Shown here in pieces: positions 19,757-29,424 of a stretch of 64,000 bases of DNA. Within the stretch, counting starts at the first letter, position 1; every line of letters begins with the position of its first letter. The notes beneath the pieces were generated by a model, which searched no databases, was not told the DNA's origin, and saw nothing but the letters and a program-made list of their open reading frames with translations. The DNA comes from Conus ventricosus (lineage: Eukaryota; Mollusca; Gastropoda; Neogastropoda; Conidae). The translations under genes and the position numbers were made by a program. The DNA lies in the NCBI GenBank assembly GCA_018398815.1, contig JAFLJL010014036.1, positions 1 to 64,000 on the forward strand. Reading direction: 5' to 3'.

Positions 19757-21296
19757 CTCAGAGGCAAAAAAAAAACGCGAAAAAATAGAGACAGTGCACG
19801 ATTGTTCACATTGTGAACAGGACGTAAGCAATGTCGTTGGCACGTGCAACATTAGCAGTACGTGGTGTCTTGGCCGGTTGTAACCACGTAACAGTGGGTG
19901 AATGTTGCCGGGTCAACATTTTTGGCACGAGGAGTGCATTTGCCATGTGGACTACCTACGCCACGTGCATCAATGTGAATTGCAACTCAATGTGGCCCCC
20001 ATTGTGGGGCTATAAATTTCCAAACCCCAAAAAGTTCAAATCATCCCTTCCAGAGGCGCCAACATAATGCCGAGACTTTCTCGTCAAGATCGTTGCATAG
20101 CAATGGGGCAACTGCAGGCCGGGGTTCCAATGAGGCAGGTCGCTATCGCATTCGGAGTCCACATTTCCACCGTCTATCGCCTTCTGGACCGCTTTCAAGC
20201 AAGAAACACCACTGATGACAGACCGAGGAGCGGCAGACCGAAGGTCACCACAGCAGCCCAAGACCGCCATCTTCTTCGTCAGCATCGACGGGAGCCTTAC
20301 CAAACCGCTGCCAACACAGCCAGGAACACCGTCAGCAACCATGGCAGGCCAATCAGCAACAGGACCGTGCGTCGCCGACTGAACACAGTTGGTCTCCAAT
20401 GCAGGCGTCCAGCCCGGCGACCTATCCTGACACTCCAGCATCGCCAGAACCGTCTGCAGTGGGCACAGATCCATGTGCATTGGCGTCATCGGCACTGGGG
20501 CCGAGTCCTCTTCAGTGATGAAAGCCGGTTCTGCGTCGACCCAGGCGATGGCCGCATCCGGATCTGGAGAAGAGCGGGGGAACGCTTCACGGATGCCAAC
20601 ATCACCGAAAGGGACCCATGGGGTGGTGAAAGCATCATGATCTGGGCTGCTATCGGCATAAATCGCCGTATTGGGCCAGTCATCTTCCAGAATGTGGGTC
20701 CAGGACGTGGTAACGGGGTCACTGCTGTTCATTACATCGACCAAGTTCTGAGGCCCCACATCCTGCCGCATTTCCAGCAGCATCCACAGAACCTGTTTCA
20801 GCAGGACAACGCAAGGCCGCACACTGCCCGTGCTACGCAGAACTTCCTGAGGCAGAACAACATCAATCTGCTGCCTCACCCAGCCCGTTCTCCCGACCTT
20901 AACCCAATAGAGCATTTCTGGGATGCCCTTCAGAGGCAGTTGAACCAGCTCAACCCCAGACCCCAGACAGCAGCTCAGCTTGCTGTTGCTGTGGGCCAGG
21001 TGTGGTGGCTAGTCCCCCAGAGGCAGACCAACACTCTGGTGCGCTCGATGTACCGCAGGTGCACAGCTGTGATCAATGCTCGAGGTGGTCACACCAGATA
21101 CTGACATTCTGCTGTTAACACAGGGTCAAGGTCAAGTTCATGTGACCTTATTTTCTACCAGAATGAACTTTGAAAGTACACTTTTGCGGTGTTCGATTGC
21201 TTTTTCTCACTTTCTATTACCAGTTCAAAGGAATCGGTAGCCAAATTACATCAACATTTCTATACAGTTTGTTTTCGCGTTTTTTATGCCTCTGAG
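19757..21296 (+). mobile_element. Tc1-like transposon (1540 bp) inside element C
   Basis: Ends are inverted repeats of about 27 bp beginning CTCAGAGGCA and containing ACGCGAAAA. A TA dinucleotide sits on each side (19755-19756 and 21297-21298), the expected Tc1/mariner target duplication. It encodes one full transposase and is clearly richer in G+C than the Polinton around it. It splits the coiled-coil gene of C and is absent from that gene in D, A and B. Confidence 0.9.
20067..21104 (+). CDS. Tc1-type transposase, DD34E, intact
   Basis: 345 residues, uninterrupted. The N-terminal helix-turn-helix DNA-binding part (MPRLSRQDRCIAMGQLQAG ... HISTVYRLLDRF) is followed by a GRPR-like hook (RPRSGRPK) and a second helix-turn-helix. 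The catalytic domain has the first Asp in FSDESRF, the second in QQDNARPH and the Glu in NPIEHFWD, with 34 residues between the last two, which is the Tc1 spacing. The Gly-rich WGGESIMIWAAI box typical of the family is present. The enzyme would cut and paste the element at TA sites. The intact frame suggests recent activity. Confidence 0.95.
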   Translation: MPRLSRQDRCIAMGQLQAGVPMRQVAIAFGVHISTVYRLLDRFQARNTTDDRPRSGRPKVTTAAQDRHLLRQHRREPYQTAANTARNTVSNHGRPISNRTVRRRLNTVGLQCRRPARRPILTLQHRQNRLQWAQIHVHWRHRHWGRVLFSDESRFCVDPGDGRIRIWRRAGERFTDANITERDPWGGESIMIWAAIGINRRIGPVIFQNVGPGRGNGVTAVHYIDQVLRPHILPHFQQHPQNLFQQDNARPHTARATQNFLRQNNINLLPHPARSPDLNPIEHFWDALQRQLNQLNPRPQTAAQLAVAVGQVWWLVPQRQTNTLVRSMYRRCTAVINARGGHTRY

Positions 21297-21782
21297 TATA
21301 TTTATTACTTCGTCCGCTGTTTGAATTAAATCTTCAGGTTTTGTGTTTTGTATTTGGCTACCTGTTGGGAGTTTTTGTAGTATGTTTTGTTGTTTAGCAA
21401 TTTTATCCCTATTTAATTCTGGTTTAGTAAAGCCAAGGCGATCCCGCTCGCTTGCAGGGAGCCTTTGTCTAATTGCCTCCCAGCCTACAAACCTTGATGG
21501 GTTTCGTTTATGCGTAAGCTGAACAAGTTGTCCTTGGTCGTTTCTCACAAACAAATGGTTATTTTCTAGTTCAAAATCATCAGGGTATATAGTTTCTGGA
21601 GGCCCTAGTCCTAAACTTTGGTATAATGATCTGACCTTACTTTCTGTTAATTCACGCCTTTGCCCCGCTTCTACTAATTCATCATGTATTGAGAGCCTTG
21701 AGCGACGCTGTAAAGGAGTCATTTCGCTCGTGTCGTCTACAGGTTCAAAACCAAAATCTTCTTCACCTCCAATGCCTGCCAT
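21297..21782 (-). pseudogene. Coiled-coil/membrane protein, element C copy, 5' part
   Basis: MAGIGGEEDFGFEP start at 21782; ~160 acidic, soluble residues (LVRNDQGQLVQLTHKRNPSRF region) with no membrane segment, open to the Tc1 end. With 19010-19756 it gives a protein of about 410 residues, matching the other copies. Confidence 0.7.
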
Positions 21783-21821
21783 ATTTTTAAATAATTAACT
21801 TTTTATTTTGTTTTATAAAAA
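21783..21821. promoter_or_regulatory. Divergent spacer coiled-coil gene / MCP, element C
   Basis: 39 bp, AT-rich, with GTTTTATAAAA ending two bases before the MCP ATG. The box is a candidate core promoter or initiator. Confidence 0.4.
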
Positions 21822-22660
21822 ATGACACAAGCATATGGCTCGATTCTTGACCCGTATAGAAGACTGAAAGAACCCCGCGGCATGAAGGGAAATAAACGGA
21901 ATATTACTGTTCCAAATAATCCGTCTACTATTGATGCGGATCAAATTCTTACTGTCAGATTTCCAGACCTAGGAGCGGATGAAATGATTGTGCCAGGCTC
22001 TGCGCGACTTACTTTCAAAATAGACCTCGCTTCAACAACAGACCCAACTAGAACAGTTGTCCAGAATCTAGGACGGGCAATCGTTAAGAAAATTTCTATA
22101 AAACTTGAGGGGCAAGAAATATTTTCTTTACACAATGCAGACATATTTTTAACCTATTCTGATCTATGGCTAACCGCGAATGAAAGGGATGATCTTGCGT
22201 TTCAAGGAATTGACAATGAAGAAGCACTAAAACTTAGAATAAACGCCGAACTCGACGCAAATGTTAAAAGCAGCAAAAAGTCTTTAGCTCTAAATTTTGC
22301 GTATGGAAATCGCTTTTCTATTCCCTTAGATTTTGAGTTGTTAAAAGCGCATGCCCCATACTATCAAGGAGCATTACAAGACAGATTGTCATACGAACTA
22401 ACTTTTAACGAATACAAACGTGTTATCAGATCAACAGACACCGAAGCAAAGTACAGCATTTCTGGCATCTCGTTAGAGTTTGATGTTGTTAGCAACCCTA
22501 ATTTAGCAAGGCTGATTGGGCAACAATATCAGTCACAATTTATAACATATTACGAAGCAGTGCGTCATCATTCAACATATCCTAAAAGCAGGGCAGACGC
22601 TATATGGAATTTTAATCTTAGTGTCACAGTAAAATCGCTTAAAGGTATTTTATTGCTGTG
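21822..22660 (+). pseudogene. MCP: Major capsid protein, element C copy, N-terminal two thirds (split by element A)
   Basis: MTQAYGSILDPYRRLKEP start. 279 codons without a break up to the A insertion. Contains KKISIKLEGQEIFSLHNADI, the LTYSDLWLT block, FSIPLDFELLKAHAPYYQ and LSYELTFNEYKRVI. These beta-strand-rich blocks with a repeated two-domain feel fit a double jelly-roll hexon-like capsid protein, the shell protein of Polinton virions. The remaining part lies at 52570-53008 in the same reading phase, so A's insertion is the only visible lesion; the full gene would be about 425 codons. Capsid call is by family knowledge, not by a search. Confidence 0.72.
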
Positions 22661-22837
22661 AGAGAACAGGGAAATGCAGCTTCTAACTCACTTGCTCCTC
22701 CACCAAGTTTTTTGGCGAAAGTGGCCTAAAAGCCGCCTATTCCTGTTCTCTGACAAGTAACCAAAAAATAACGGCCCTACAAACAAACATACTGTGTAGG
22801 GTTATCCGTTTTCAATACTAATTTACTAAACCTTTCA
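22661..22837. repeat. Left terminal inverted repeat of A
   Basis: 177 bp matching the right end 52387-52564. The outer 90 bp (to ~22751) are an imperfect palindrome whose two ends are AGAGAACAGG and CCTGTTCTCT; the inner part holds the ATPase stop and last codons. Confidence 0.85.
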
Positions 22838-23387
22838 GATTTTAGTTTTTGGTTAATCCAATGTTTTTCCTGGTCATTTTCAATAACATCATTTTCGCGC
22901 AAACATTCATCAAATGAGTCTCTGTCTTTCATGTGAAATAACACTACAGTCTTTAACTGTTCTCTAAAGTCTTTTAAAACTGAGTTATATTTTTGACATA
23001 AAATCCACACACTTATTCCAGCATGTCTTCCACTGAAAGCTAGTTTTGATAAAGTGTTTCTTTTTTTAACTATGTCTCTTTCTGCTGAACAGTCATCTAT
23101 AATAAATAGCGTCTGCGTTCCCTCAAACAATCTATAAAAGTGTTCTAAACATTCACTCAGTTTATTGCTAGGATCAACTAAAAATATGTTATCATCAGTC
23201 CATATAAACCTTCTATCATGATATGCTTTGTTCCATTTAAGTGTTGGGCAGAAAATCACAATATGATTAAAATTATAGCGATAAACTGTTTGTAATAGGT
23301 CGAGGACAAATATGTTTTTCCACAACCAGTCTGCCCACAAATTAATGAACAATGAGGGGTTTTTGTCATAAAGTTTAACTGCTCCAT
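22777..23387 (-). pseudogene. ATP: Packaging ATPase, element A copy (one frameshift in the P-loop)
   Basis: Otherwise complete (about 204 codons): MEQLNFMTK start at 23387, Walker B LFIIDDC, a GRHAGISVWILCQKYNSVLKD sensor-like block and the conserved TDNPTQYVCL tail. One T is missing at about 23313, just after the Walker A lysine-threonine, so the P-loop and the following 170+ codons are in different frames. Confidence 0.82.
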
Positions 23388-23403
23388 AGTTTTATAACAG
23401 AAC

Positions 23404-24258
23404 TTAATCTAATCTGGTTATTGTTTTTATCATGCCCTCTGTTAAAACTTGTTCAGTATAATAAAATCCTATAAGGTCTAAATGGTAAGATTAATCCAAT
23501 TCAGTGCTGTAAGATTGTTTCTATTTAGACTAATATTGATTTTGTTGCTTGTTGTTATGACCTTAATATCCTCACCATTGTGAAGAATGACGACAGTAAC
23601 TTTAAGTTTTTCAACGTCTAAGTTTGCCAGCTAATTAGAATTCCTTTTAAAAGGACGTCACTGACGCCCACAGCCCCGTTCCTCGCCTCATCTTTTAAGA
23701 CAGAAATTTCAAAATATCATTGTGAACGTGTCTCCTAATTTCATTTGTGGAAAGAACTGTATTTTTGTAGAAGCGTCCTTTAAAACTGTTTCTTTTCTGT
23801 GGAGGATGTACTGTTTATTCTCATACGGCGTTATTTCAATCTCTTTCCGACTATTGTCATCTGGCATAAGACTTACATGTAAAGGCCAGAGTTGAATGCT
23901 TTTCTGAAACTTTTTTGACGGTCAAAAAATGTAAATGGGCTTATGAATTCAAATTTTTATCCCATTCTAAATATGGTTCTAAGTGCCATTTGAGGTCAGG
24001 TTTTCGAACTATTTTATATTCATACTGGCCAACATTATTTGCTTCTACATTGCGCAGTTGTTCTAGTTTAGGAAACTTTTTGCTGTCGCCAACCTCTTTG
24101 CATTTATAATCACCATCTTTAGTGTACTCAAAACCATACAAAGCGCCTATCTCACCATTTTGTTCAAAGTCCGCAACGTCTGCAAGGTCTTTTAATTCTA
24201 AAGTTATACACCTCACAGGCGCTAATGTAACTCCCGATTCTTCTGGCCCACGCGACAT
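23404..24258 (-). pseudogene. ORF X, element A copy (frameshifted)
   Basis: MSRGPEESGVTLAPV start at 24258 with 105 open codons (LKDLADVADFEQNGEIGALYGFEYT; PDLKWHLEPYLEW). Then several single-base indels (about 23960, 23885, 23712, 23623 and 23487) precede the stop near 23404. The total span of 855 bp agrees with the C and D copies. Confidence 0.6.
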
Positions 24259-24277
24259 TATTTTTTAGTACAGTTTA

Positions 24278-24967
24278 TTATTTTATTTCCAAAACAATGT
24301 GTAGGTTATCACATTTTACAACTTTCCCCGCTTTGTCTTTGATTTTTATATTAAATGATCCGACCCTCCCACAAACTAATCTTTTAAACTGTAAATTAGG
24401 GAATTGTATAATTTCATAATCGCAATATGCGGCTTTCCCTGACGGAAGAGCTCTTAAAACAGTTGAGGGCCTTCCATCATATAAGTTTTCATCAGTGCTC
24501 AGCTCGTCTAAATGAACATAGAGTAATGAATGTAATGCAAGATCGAGCGGACTTTCCCCCTCATAAGTAGTTTTGGTCGGTGTAACTCTAAATCTATAAT
24601 TGTTAGCCGTAAAGCCTAACATTTTAGCTAGCTCTTTATCAAAATAGTAACCTCCTTCTTCTTCAGGCTTGAATGTTAACATTGTTTTTAGATTTGCATT
24701 GTTAAGTTTGAGAGTAATGTCAAAGTTACTCATTGCTTCTTTTAGTGAGCAAAACCCGTAATAACCATCAGGTATTGTTAACTGGCTAACTTTGTTCCCT
24801 GATTTGTCAACTTTTAGAACCGTATTATTCTTCTTGGATGCAGTTATATTAAACCATACGACTTTGTAAAATATTTCATGGAGCGCGACCATTTTGGTTC
24901 CGCAATCGTTCTTAACAGCATGTTCTAAAAACAAAGGGCGGTCTTGGGTTGTTATTGTTACAAACAT
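24278..24967 (-). CDS. Penton-like minor capsid protein, 229 aa, intact
   Basis: Starts MFVTITTQDRPLFLEHAV. Beta-rich soluble protein with no signal or membrane segment. Blocks such as IPDGYYGFCSLKEAM, ELAKMLGFTANNY and SLLYVHLDEL followed by RPSTVLRALP resemble the region of Polinton penton (single jelly-roll) proteins that reads Leu-Gly-Phe, then a Tyr-Val strand, then Leu-Leu-Arg. By that analogy it would form capsid vertices. It is divergent from the 403-aa gene (18 bp between the ATGs) and 19 bp upstream of ORF X on the same strand. The penton call is a pattern judgement. Confidence 0.55.
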   Translation of the reverse strand: MFVTITTQDRPLFLEHAVKNDCGTKMVALHEIFYKVVWFNITASKKNNTVLKVDKSGNKVSQLTIPDGYYGFCSLKEAMSNFDITLKLNNANLKTMLTFKPEEEGGYYFDKELAKMLGFTANNYRFRVTPTKTTYEGESPLDLALHSLLYVHLDELSTDENLYDGRPSTVLRALPSGKAAYCDYEIIQFPNLQFKRLVCGRVGSFNIKIKDKAGKVVKCDNLHIVLEIK

Positions 24968-24985
24968 TTTTTAAACGAAATAAAA
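24968..24985. promoter_or_regulatory. 18-bp divergent start-to-start spacer, element A
   Basis: TTTTTTAAACGAAATAAA separates two start codons on opposite strands. Any promoter elements or 5' leaders must overlap the coding regions. Confidence 0.4.
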
Positions 24986-26197
24986 ATGAGTGCATTCAAA
25001 TATACTGGCGCAAAATATTCTGTTGGGCCGCACTACAATCTTAAAAATATAGCAACTGATACTCTTGACATTGCTGTGACCCAGACTGCCGCTTTTCATA
25101 AAAAGGTGAGTACTCCATTGAAGAGCTATCTTAACCCTCCTATTGAAAACGACCACATCAAGAAAGCGTGGTTTAGTCATCCGATGCAGTTTTATCAGAA
25201 CCAGTTAAACTTTGCCGTGTTTTGTGCATCAACTGGGTGTGGAGTGTCGTATGCCGATCATTTAAATCACCATGATCCTTTGGTGAGGTCAGTGTATAGA
25301 TTTCATTTTTATTATACTTTCAGGCGTATTTTGGCTGAATTGCAAGCTCCATTACCAAATGACAAACCGTTTAATCCACTCAGCAACAGAATAGACATGA
25401 AGGCTTTTGAAAGGATCTGTAACGAATTCAATATTAAGGCCAAGACAGCCTTTAGACAAAAGTTGGATCTTAATCATGGCCTAGGCGAGCTTTATTTTCG
25501 GGGCACGCACAGAAAGTATAACTATGACTGGCGTCCTCCTTTCAAATCTTTCTTTTCAGGCATAACTGTTCAGCCCGGGTCCCTACAGCAAGAGCATAAA
25601 ACAGCATGGACAACATTTATCTTAGACACTTCTAAGGGCCTAACTAGAGCGGGAATAGAACGAATAAACGACTCTATTCGTACTTACGTTTGGTGTTTGC
25701 TAGGTTCGCAAGCACAGCCGAGATCGAGCATAACTGATTCTTCTACTGGCTTTGACGCACAAAAACAATACTTAGCAAATTTAGAGGACGCCATTAATTC
25801 TACAGTTGATTTACCTTCAAGTATAGAAAGGTACCAAAACGTTTTACAATACGCAAGATCAAAAGTAGACTTTGCTGTTGGCACTGGTTTATACATGCTG
25901 CCTTCTGACCTCAGACTCCAGATAGGAACAATAATAAACTATAATAATGAAATTCTTATAGCAGGCAATGAACAGAAGGTTGGGAAAAACGACATAAATT
26001 CTGAGCCAGTAATATTACAAACAATAAAAGAACACCCAAGATTAAGTCATCCAATCCCCGAGGCCCAAAGCCCAAAGGCCGTTGAAGACTCAGCAAAGCT
26101 CGTGGGCTCTGTTCACGATGACCATGAATATGAAAAGACAGCGTTTGTCGTTGGATTAACTGGCCTAGGATTACTTGGTCTTTATCTTACTAAATAG
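24986..26197 (+). CDS. 403-aa tail-anchored protein, intact
   Basis: I start at MSAFKYTGAK because this ATG is shared by all copies; an upstream in-frame ATG at 24944 would run through the penton gene's start. Residues 1-~370 are soluble, with a conserved FAVFCASTGCGVSYADHL block (~75-92), LNHGLGELYFRGTHRKYNYDW, and helical C-terminal parts (LPSDLRLQIGTIINYNNEIL). It ends with one membrane anchor (TAFVVGLTGLGLLGLYLTK). Known to me only as a recurrent Polinton protein of unknown function; a role in virion assembly or entry is speculative. The 3' end overlaps the convergent coiled-coil gene by 27 bp. Confidence 0.72.
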   Translation: MSAFKYTGAKYSVGPHYNLKNIATDTLDIAVTQTAAFHKKVSTPLKSYLNPPIENDHIKKAWFSHPMQFYQNQLNFAVFCASTGCGVSYADHLNHHDPLVRSVYRFHFYYTFRRILAELQAPLPNDKPFNPLSNRIDMKAFERICNEFNIKAKTAFRQKLDLNHGLGELYFRGTHRKYNYDWRPPFKSFFSGITVQPGSLQQEHKTAWTTFILDTSKGLTRAGIERINDSIRTYVWCLLGSQAQPRSSITDSSTGFDAQKQYLANLEDAINSTVDLPSSIERYQNVLQYARSKVDFAVGTGLYMLPSDLRLQIGTIINYNNEILIAGNEQKVGKNDINSEPVILQTIKEHPRLSHPIPEAQSPKAVEDSAKLVGSVHDDHEYEKTAFVVGLTGLGLLGLYLTK

Positions 26198-27364
26198 TAA
26201 CCCAACTATGAAGAGAACTAATGCCCATAAGTGCTCAGCCATAAAGCCAACTACTTTGCTTGCAGTAGACAAAAGCCAGCTAGCAATACTCCCTAATATT
26301 CCAGGCAAAGAGTCTATAGCTTTACCAGCTAATTTTTTTAATAAACTCGCAAGATGATCAAGCTGTTTTTTTTACCCACGATTTATCAGGTGGAGGCGAT
26401 GGCGGCGGAGGCACTGAACTTTTGCCACCGCCACCTGTAATAGCCATCACCAGTGTACTTATTGCAAATCCTAAGGCCGTTATAACGCTTACAAATGTGA
26501 CGCCCTGCTCTCTAAACAGTATTCGTATTCGTTCTGCTAGTGTCGTGTCTTCATATAAAATTCTTTGGATAGTTTCTCTTATTCTGCTCACTTGAGTTCG
26601 TAATTGTTCTTGGTTAGTAGACAAAACTTCTAGTCTTGCTGATCTTTCTTGTTCAAGATCATGTAGTCTTTGTATTATTCTTTCTTTAATCTCACGTTCT
26701 ACGATGGAGTCGTCAGCCTCAACGAGTTTTTCTTTTTCTCTTTTTATATGCTCATCTAGTTCACCCAGTTTTGCTAAATTGTTTGTTAATTCGCCTCTAA
26801 TGGTTCTTAAAGCATGATCAAGGGCTGCTATTTCTCGCATGGGTAGAGGTGAGTCGCGTATAGTCTTTAATGCTGTTTCTTCTGAAAAACTGGTTTCTGC
26901 TTGCATTACTTTGTCTGCTGTTTGACTTAAATCTTGAATTTCTATGTTTTGTATTTGGCTATCTGTTGGGAGTTCTTGTTGTATGTTTTGAAGTTTAGCA
27001 ACTGCCTCCGCTCTTAATTTTGGTCTAACAATGCCAAGGCGTTTCCGTTCGCTCACACTGAGGCTTCTTTCAACTGTGCCCATGGCTAAAAACTTTGATG
27101 GGTCTGGTTTAGTTGTAAGCCGAACACGTTCTCCTTTGGCGTTTTTCACATACAAATGGTCATCTTTGTCTAATTTAAAATCATCAGGGGCTATAAATTC
27201 GGGAGGTTCTAAATCTAAACTTCTATAAAATGATTTGACCTTAGGTTCTGTTAATTCATGCCACATTGAGAGCGCTGAGCGATGCTGTATCAAAGGAGCC
27301 GGTTCACTCATGTCGTCTCCACGATAAAAAAATCATAACCTTCTTCACCTTCAATTCCTGCCAT
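26171..27364 (-). pseudogene. Coiled-coil/membrane protein, element A copy (two frameshifts)
   Basis: Start expected at 27364. The main open block 26358-27311 (317 codons from MSEPAPLIQHRS) covers the acidic N-terminal region, the Lys/Glu coiled coil (LDEHIKREKEKLVEADDS), the membrane segment (ITALGFAISTLVMAITGGGG) and a shorter proline tract (PPPPSPPP). One extra T at about 26370 shifts the last amphipathic and membrane segments, and an indel near 27330 separates the first ~15 codons. Six bases of the proline tract are deleted compared with D. Confidence 0.68.
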
Positions 27365-27401
27365 GTTTTTAAATAATTAACTTTTATTTTGTTTTATAAA
27401 A

Positions 27402-28643
27402 ATGTCGCAAGCATATGGTTCAATTCTTAACTCGCATAGAAGCTGAAAGAGCCCTTTGGCGTTTGTTCCAAATAATCCGTCTACTATTGATGCAGATCAA
27501 ATTCTTACTGTCAAATTTCCAGACCTAGGAGCAAATGAAGTGGTTGTGCCAGGCTCTGCGCGACTTACTTTCAAAATAGGACTCGAATCAACAACAGACA
27601 CAAGCAGGACAGTTGTCCAGAATCTGGGGCGGGCAATCGTTAAGAAAATTTCTATAAAACTTGAGGGGCAAGAAATATTTTCTTTACACAATGCAGACAT
27701 ATTTTTAACCTATTCTGATCTATGGCTAACTGGGAATGAAAGGGCTGATCTTGCGTTTCAAGGAATCGAAAATGAAGAAGCACTAAAACGCCGAACTCGA
27801 CCCAAATGCTAAAAGCAGCAAAAAGGCTTTAGCTGTAAATTTTGCGTATGGAAATCGCTTTTCTATTCCCTTAGATTTTGAGTTGTTAAAAGCGCATGCG
27901 CCATACTTTCAAGGAGCATTAAAAGACAGATTGTCATATGAACTAACTTTTAATGAATACAAACGTGTTATTAAATCTACAGACACCGAAGCAAAGTACA
28001 GCATTTCTGACATCGCGCTAGAGTTTGACATTGTTAGCAATCCTCACTTAGCAAGGTTGATTGAGCAGCAATATCAGTCAAAATTAGCAATATATTACGA
28101 AAGAGTGATTCACCATTCTACACATCCTAGAAGCAGGGCAGACACGATATGGAATTTCAGTTTTAGCGTCTCAGCAAGATCACTCAAAGGTATTTTATTG
28201 CTGTGCGAAGATGAAGAACCATTTAAAAGACAAACTGAAAAGTTTCTTAATCCTAAAATAACGAAAGTACAATGCACAATTGAGGGCAGTCCTAACCAAA
28301 TCTACACTAGTGGGCTTAAACCTTATCAGCATTTTGATGAAATAAGAAAAATGTTCGGCGGCGGGAGGCATAGAAGTCCAACAGTAGACCTTGTGTCTAA
28401 AGATCTGCACCTTCACAGTGTTAGACTTGATGATTATTTAACAACAAAATACGGTTTATGGATTGACCTAAGGTCAACAGAGGATAACCAGTTGCATGGA
28501 AGTGGGAGAAGGTTAAAGACGTAATAAACATTCAAATTGATAAAGAAAAAGATGGCGATAAACCCCTTAATGCACATTTGTTTTTAATATATGATGCGCA
28601 GCTGAATATTCAAAAGAACAGATTAGAAGATATACATTACTAA
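27402..28643 (+). pseudogene. MCP: Major capsid protein, element A copy (two short deletions, one frameshift)
   Basis: Against the C copy it lacks about 24 bases near 27445-27470 (the conserved GNKRN basic block) and about 11 bases near 27790, and has a single-base loss at ~28508. Long open blocks (27456-27812 and 27883-28524) keep the FSIPLDFELLKAHAPY and KYGLWIDLRSTEDNQLHGSG motifs. Preceded by GTTTTATAAAA against the ATG. Confidence 0.7.
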
Positions 28644-28665
28644 AATATTTTTATTTTAAAAAAGC

Positions 28666-29372
28666 ATGTCCGTTCAGGTTTATCCAAATGTGCCTACAGC
28701 GCCAGAGCCGCCTAAAGAAGAGATAGTAGAAAACCCTGGCGTAAAAACCTTCAGATTAACCAACATTACGCAAATGCAACAAAAACTAGAGCAAGACCTT
28801 TCGAAATACAGCAAAACCAGACGAAGGTATTCTGCTGCCTGTAATGCTGTTACCTATGTTAATACTGGAACATCAACTCTAAGCGCTCTATCGGCAGGAA
28901 CGAGTGTTGGTTTCTTAGCAACAGGCGTTGGTGCGCCCGCAGCTTTACCTCTAGGCGGGGTGTCTTTAGCTCTCGGCCTGTGTTCATTAGCTGTAAGTGC
29001 TGCTAGCAAAAAATTAAAAACTAAACTCCAAAAGCACACAGCTATGGTTCAACTAATAACAGCTAAACTTAGTTCGTTCAAACTGACAATAAATAAAGCA
29101 CTAGTTGACTCAAACATCACGAACGAAGAATTTAGTCGTTTACAGGCCGATTTTGATGACTATAAAAGACAAAAGTTTGATCTTCAAAGAAAGGCGAGGG
29201 CAAGTTTTTCTCAACAGCCAGACGCCGAGCAGATAAAAAAGGAATGTTTAAAAAAAGTAAACGAGACATTAAACTCTGTTTTAAACAGCTCACAGTAACA
29301 ACATCAAAGGGCGTTTATACTTTAGTTTATGAGTCCAAGCACAAAAAGACCGTTGATATTGATTCTGATTAA
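28666..29372 (+). CDS. 210-aa membrane protein, intact, with conserved -1 frame extension
   Basis: 0-frame product is 210 residues (stop 29298): a Pro/Glu N-terminus (MSVQVYPNVPTAPEPPKEE), helical QMQQKLEQDLSKYSKTRRRY, then a Gly/Ala-rich hydrophobic hairpin (TLSALSAGTSVGFLATGVG; SLALGLCSLAVSAA), a basic KKLKTKLQKH, and a soluble helical C-terminus. This is a recurrent Polinton membrane protein of unknown function. At 29247-29257 (TTTAAAAAAAG) a -1 shift would avoid the stop and add ~40 residues ending at 29372. That extension is conserved in all copies. I annotate the span to include it. Confidence 0.68.
29247..29257 (+). other. Candidate -1 ribosomal frameshift (slippery) site, element A
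   Basis: T3A7G in the phase T-TTA-AAA-AAA-G of the 210-aa frame, 42 bases before its stop. The -1 frame after it reads KSKRDIKLCSKQLTVTTSKG and on to TAA at 29370-29372. The same run and length occur in D (9519-9529); C has CTTA7G (53640-53650) with the A run kept. Confidence 0.45.
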
Positions 29373-29424
29373 GTATTTTTTTTTTAATTTAAATAAATAT
29401 TTTGAGTTAGAAAAGAAACTCAAC

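Noticed and set aside
20010..20915. 301-aa frame antisense to the Tc1 transposase
   Set aside because: Opposite strand of an intact DD34E transposase in G+C-rich DNA; long antisense frames are expected there.
29329..29424. Upstream in-frame start for PolB at 29329 (MSPSTKRPLIL...)
   Set aside because: This stretch is the conserved -1 frame tail of the 210-aa gene plus an AT-rich spacer, and MAKIYEGQ is the start shared by A and D (MAKTYEGP in C).
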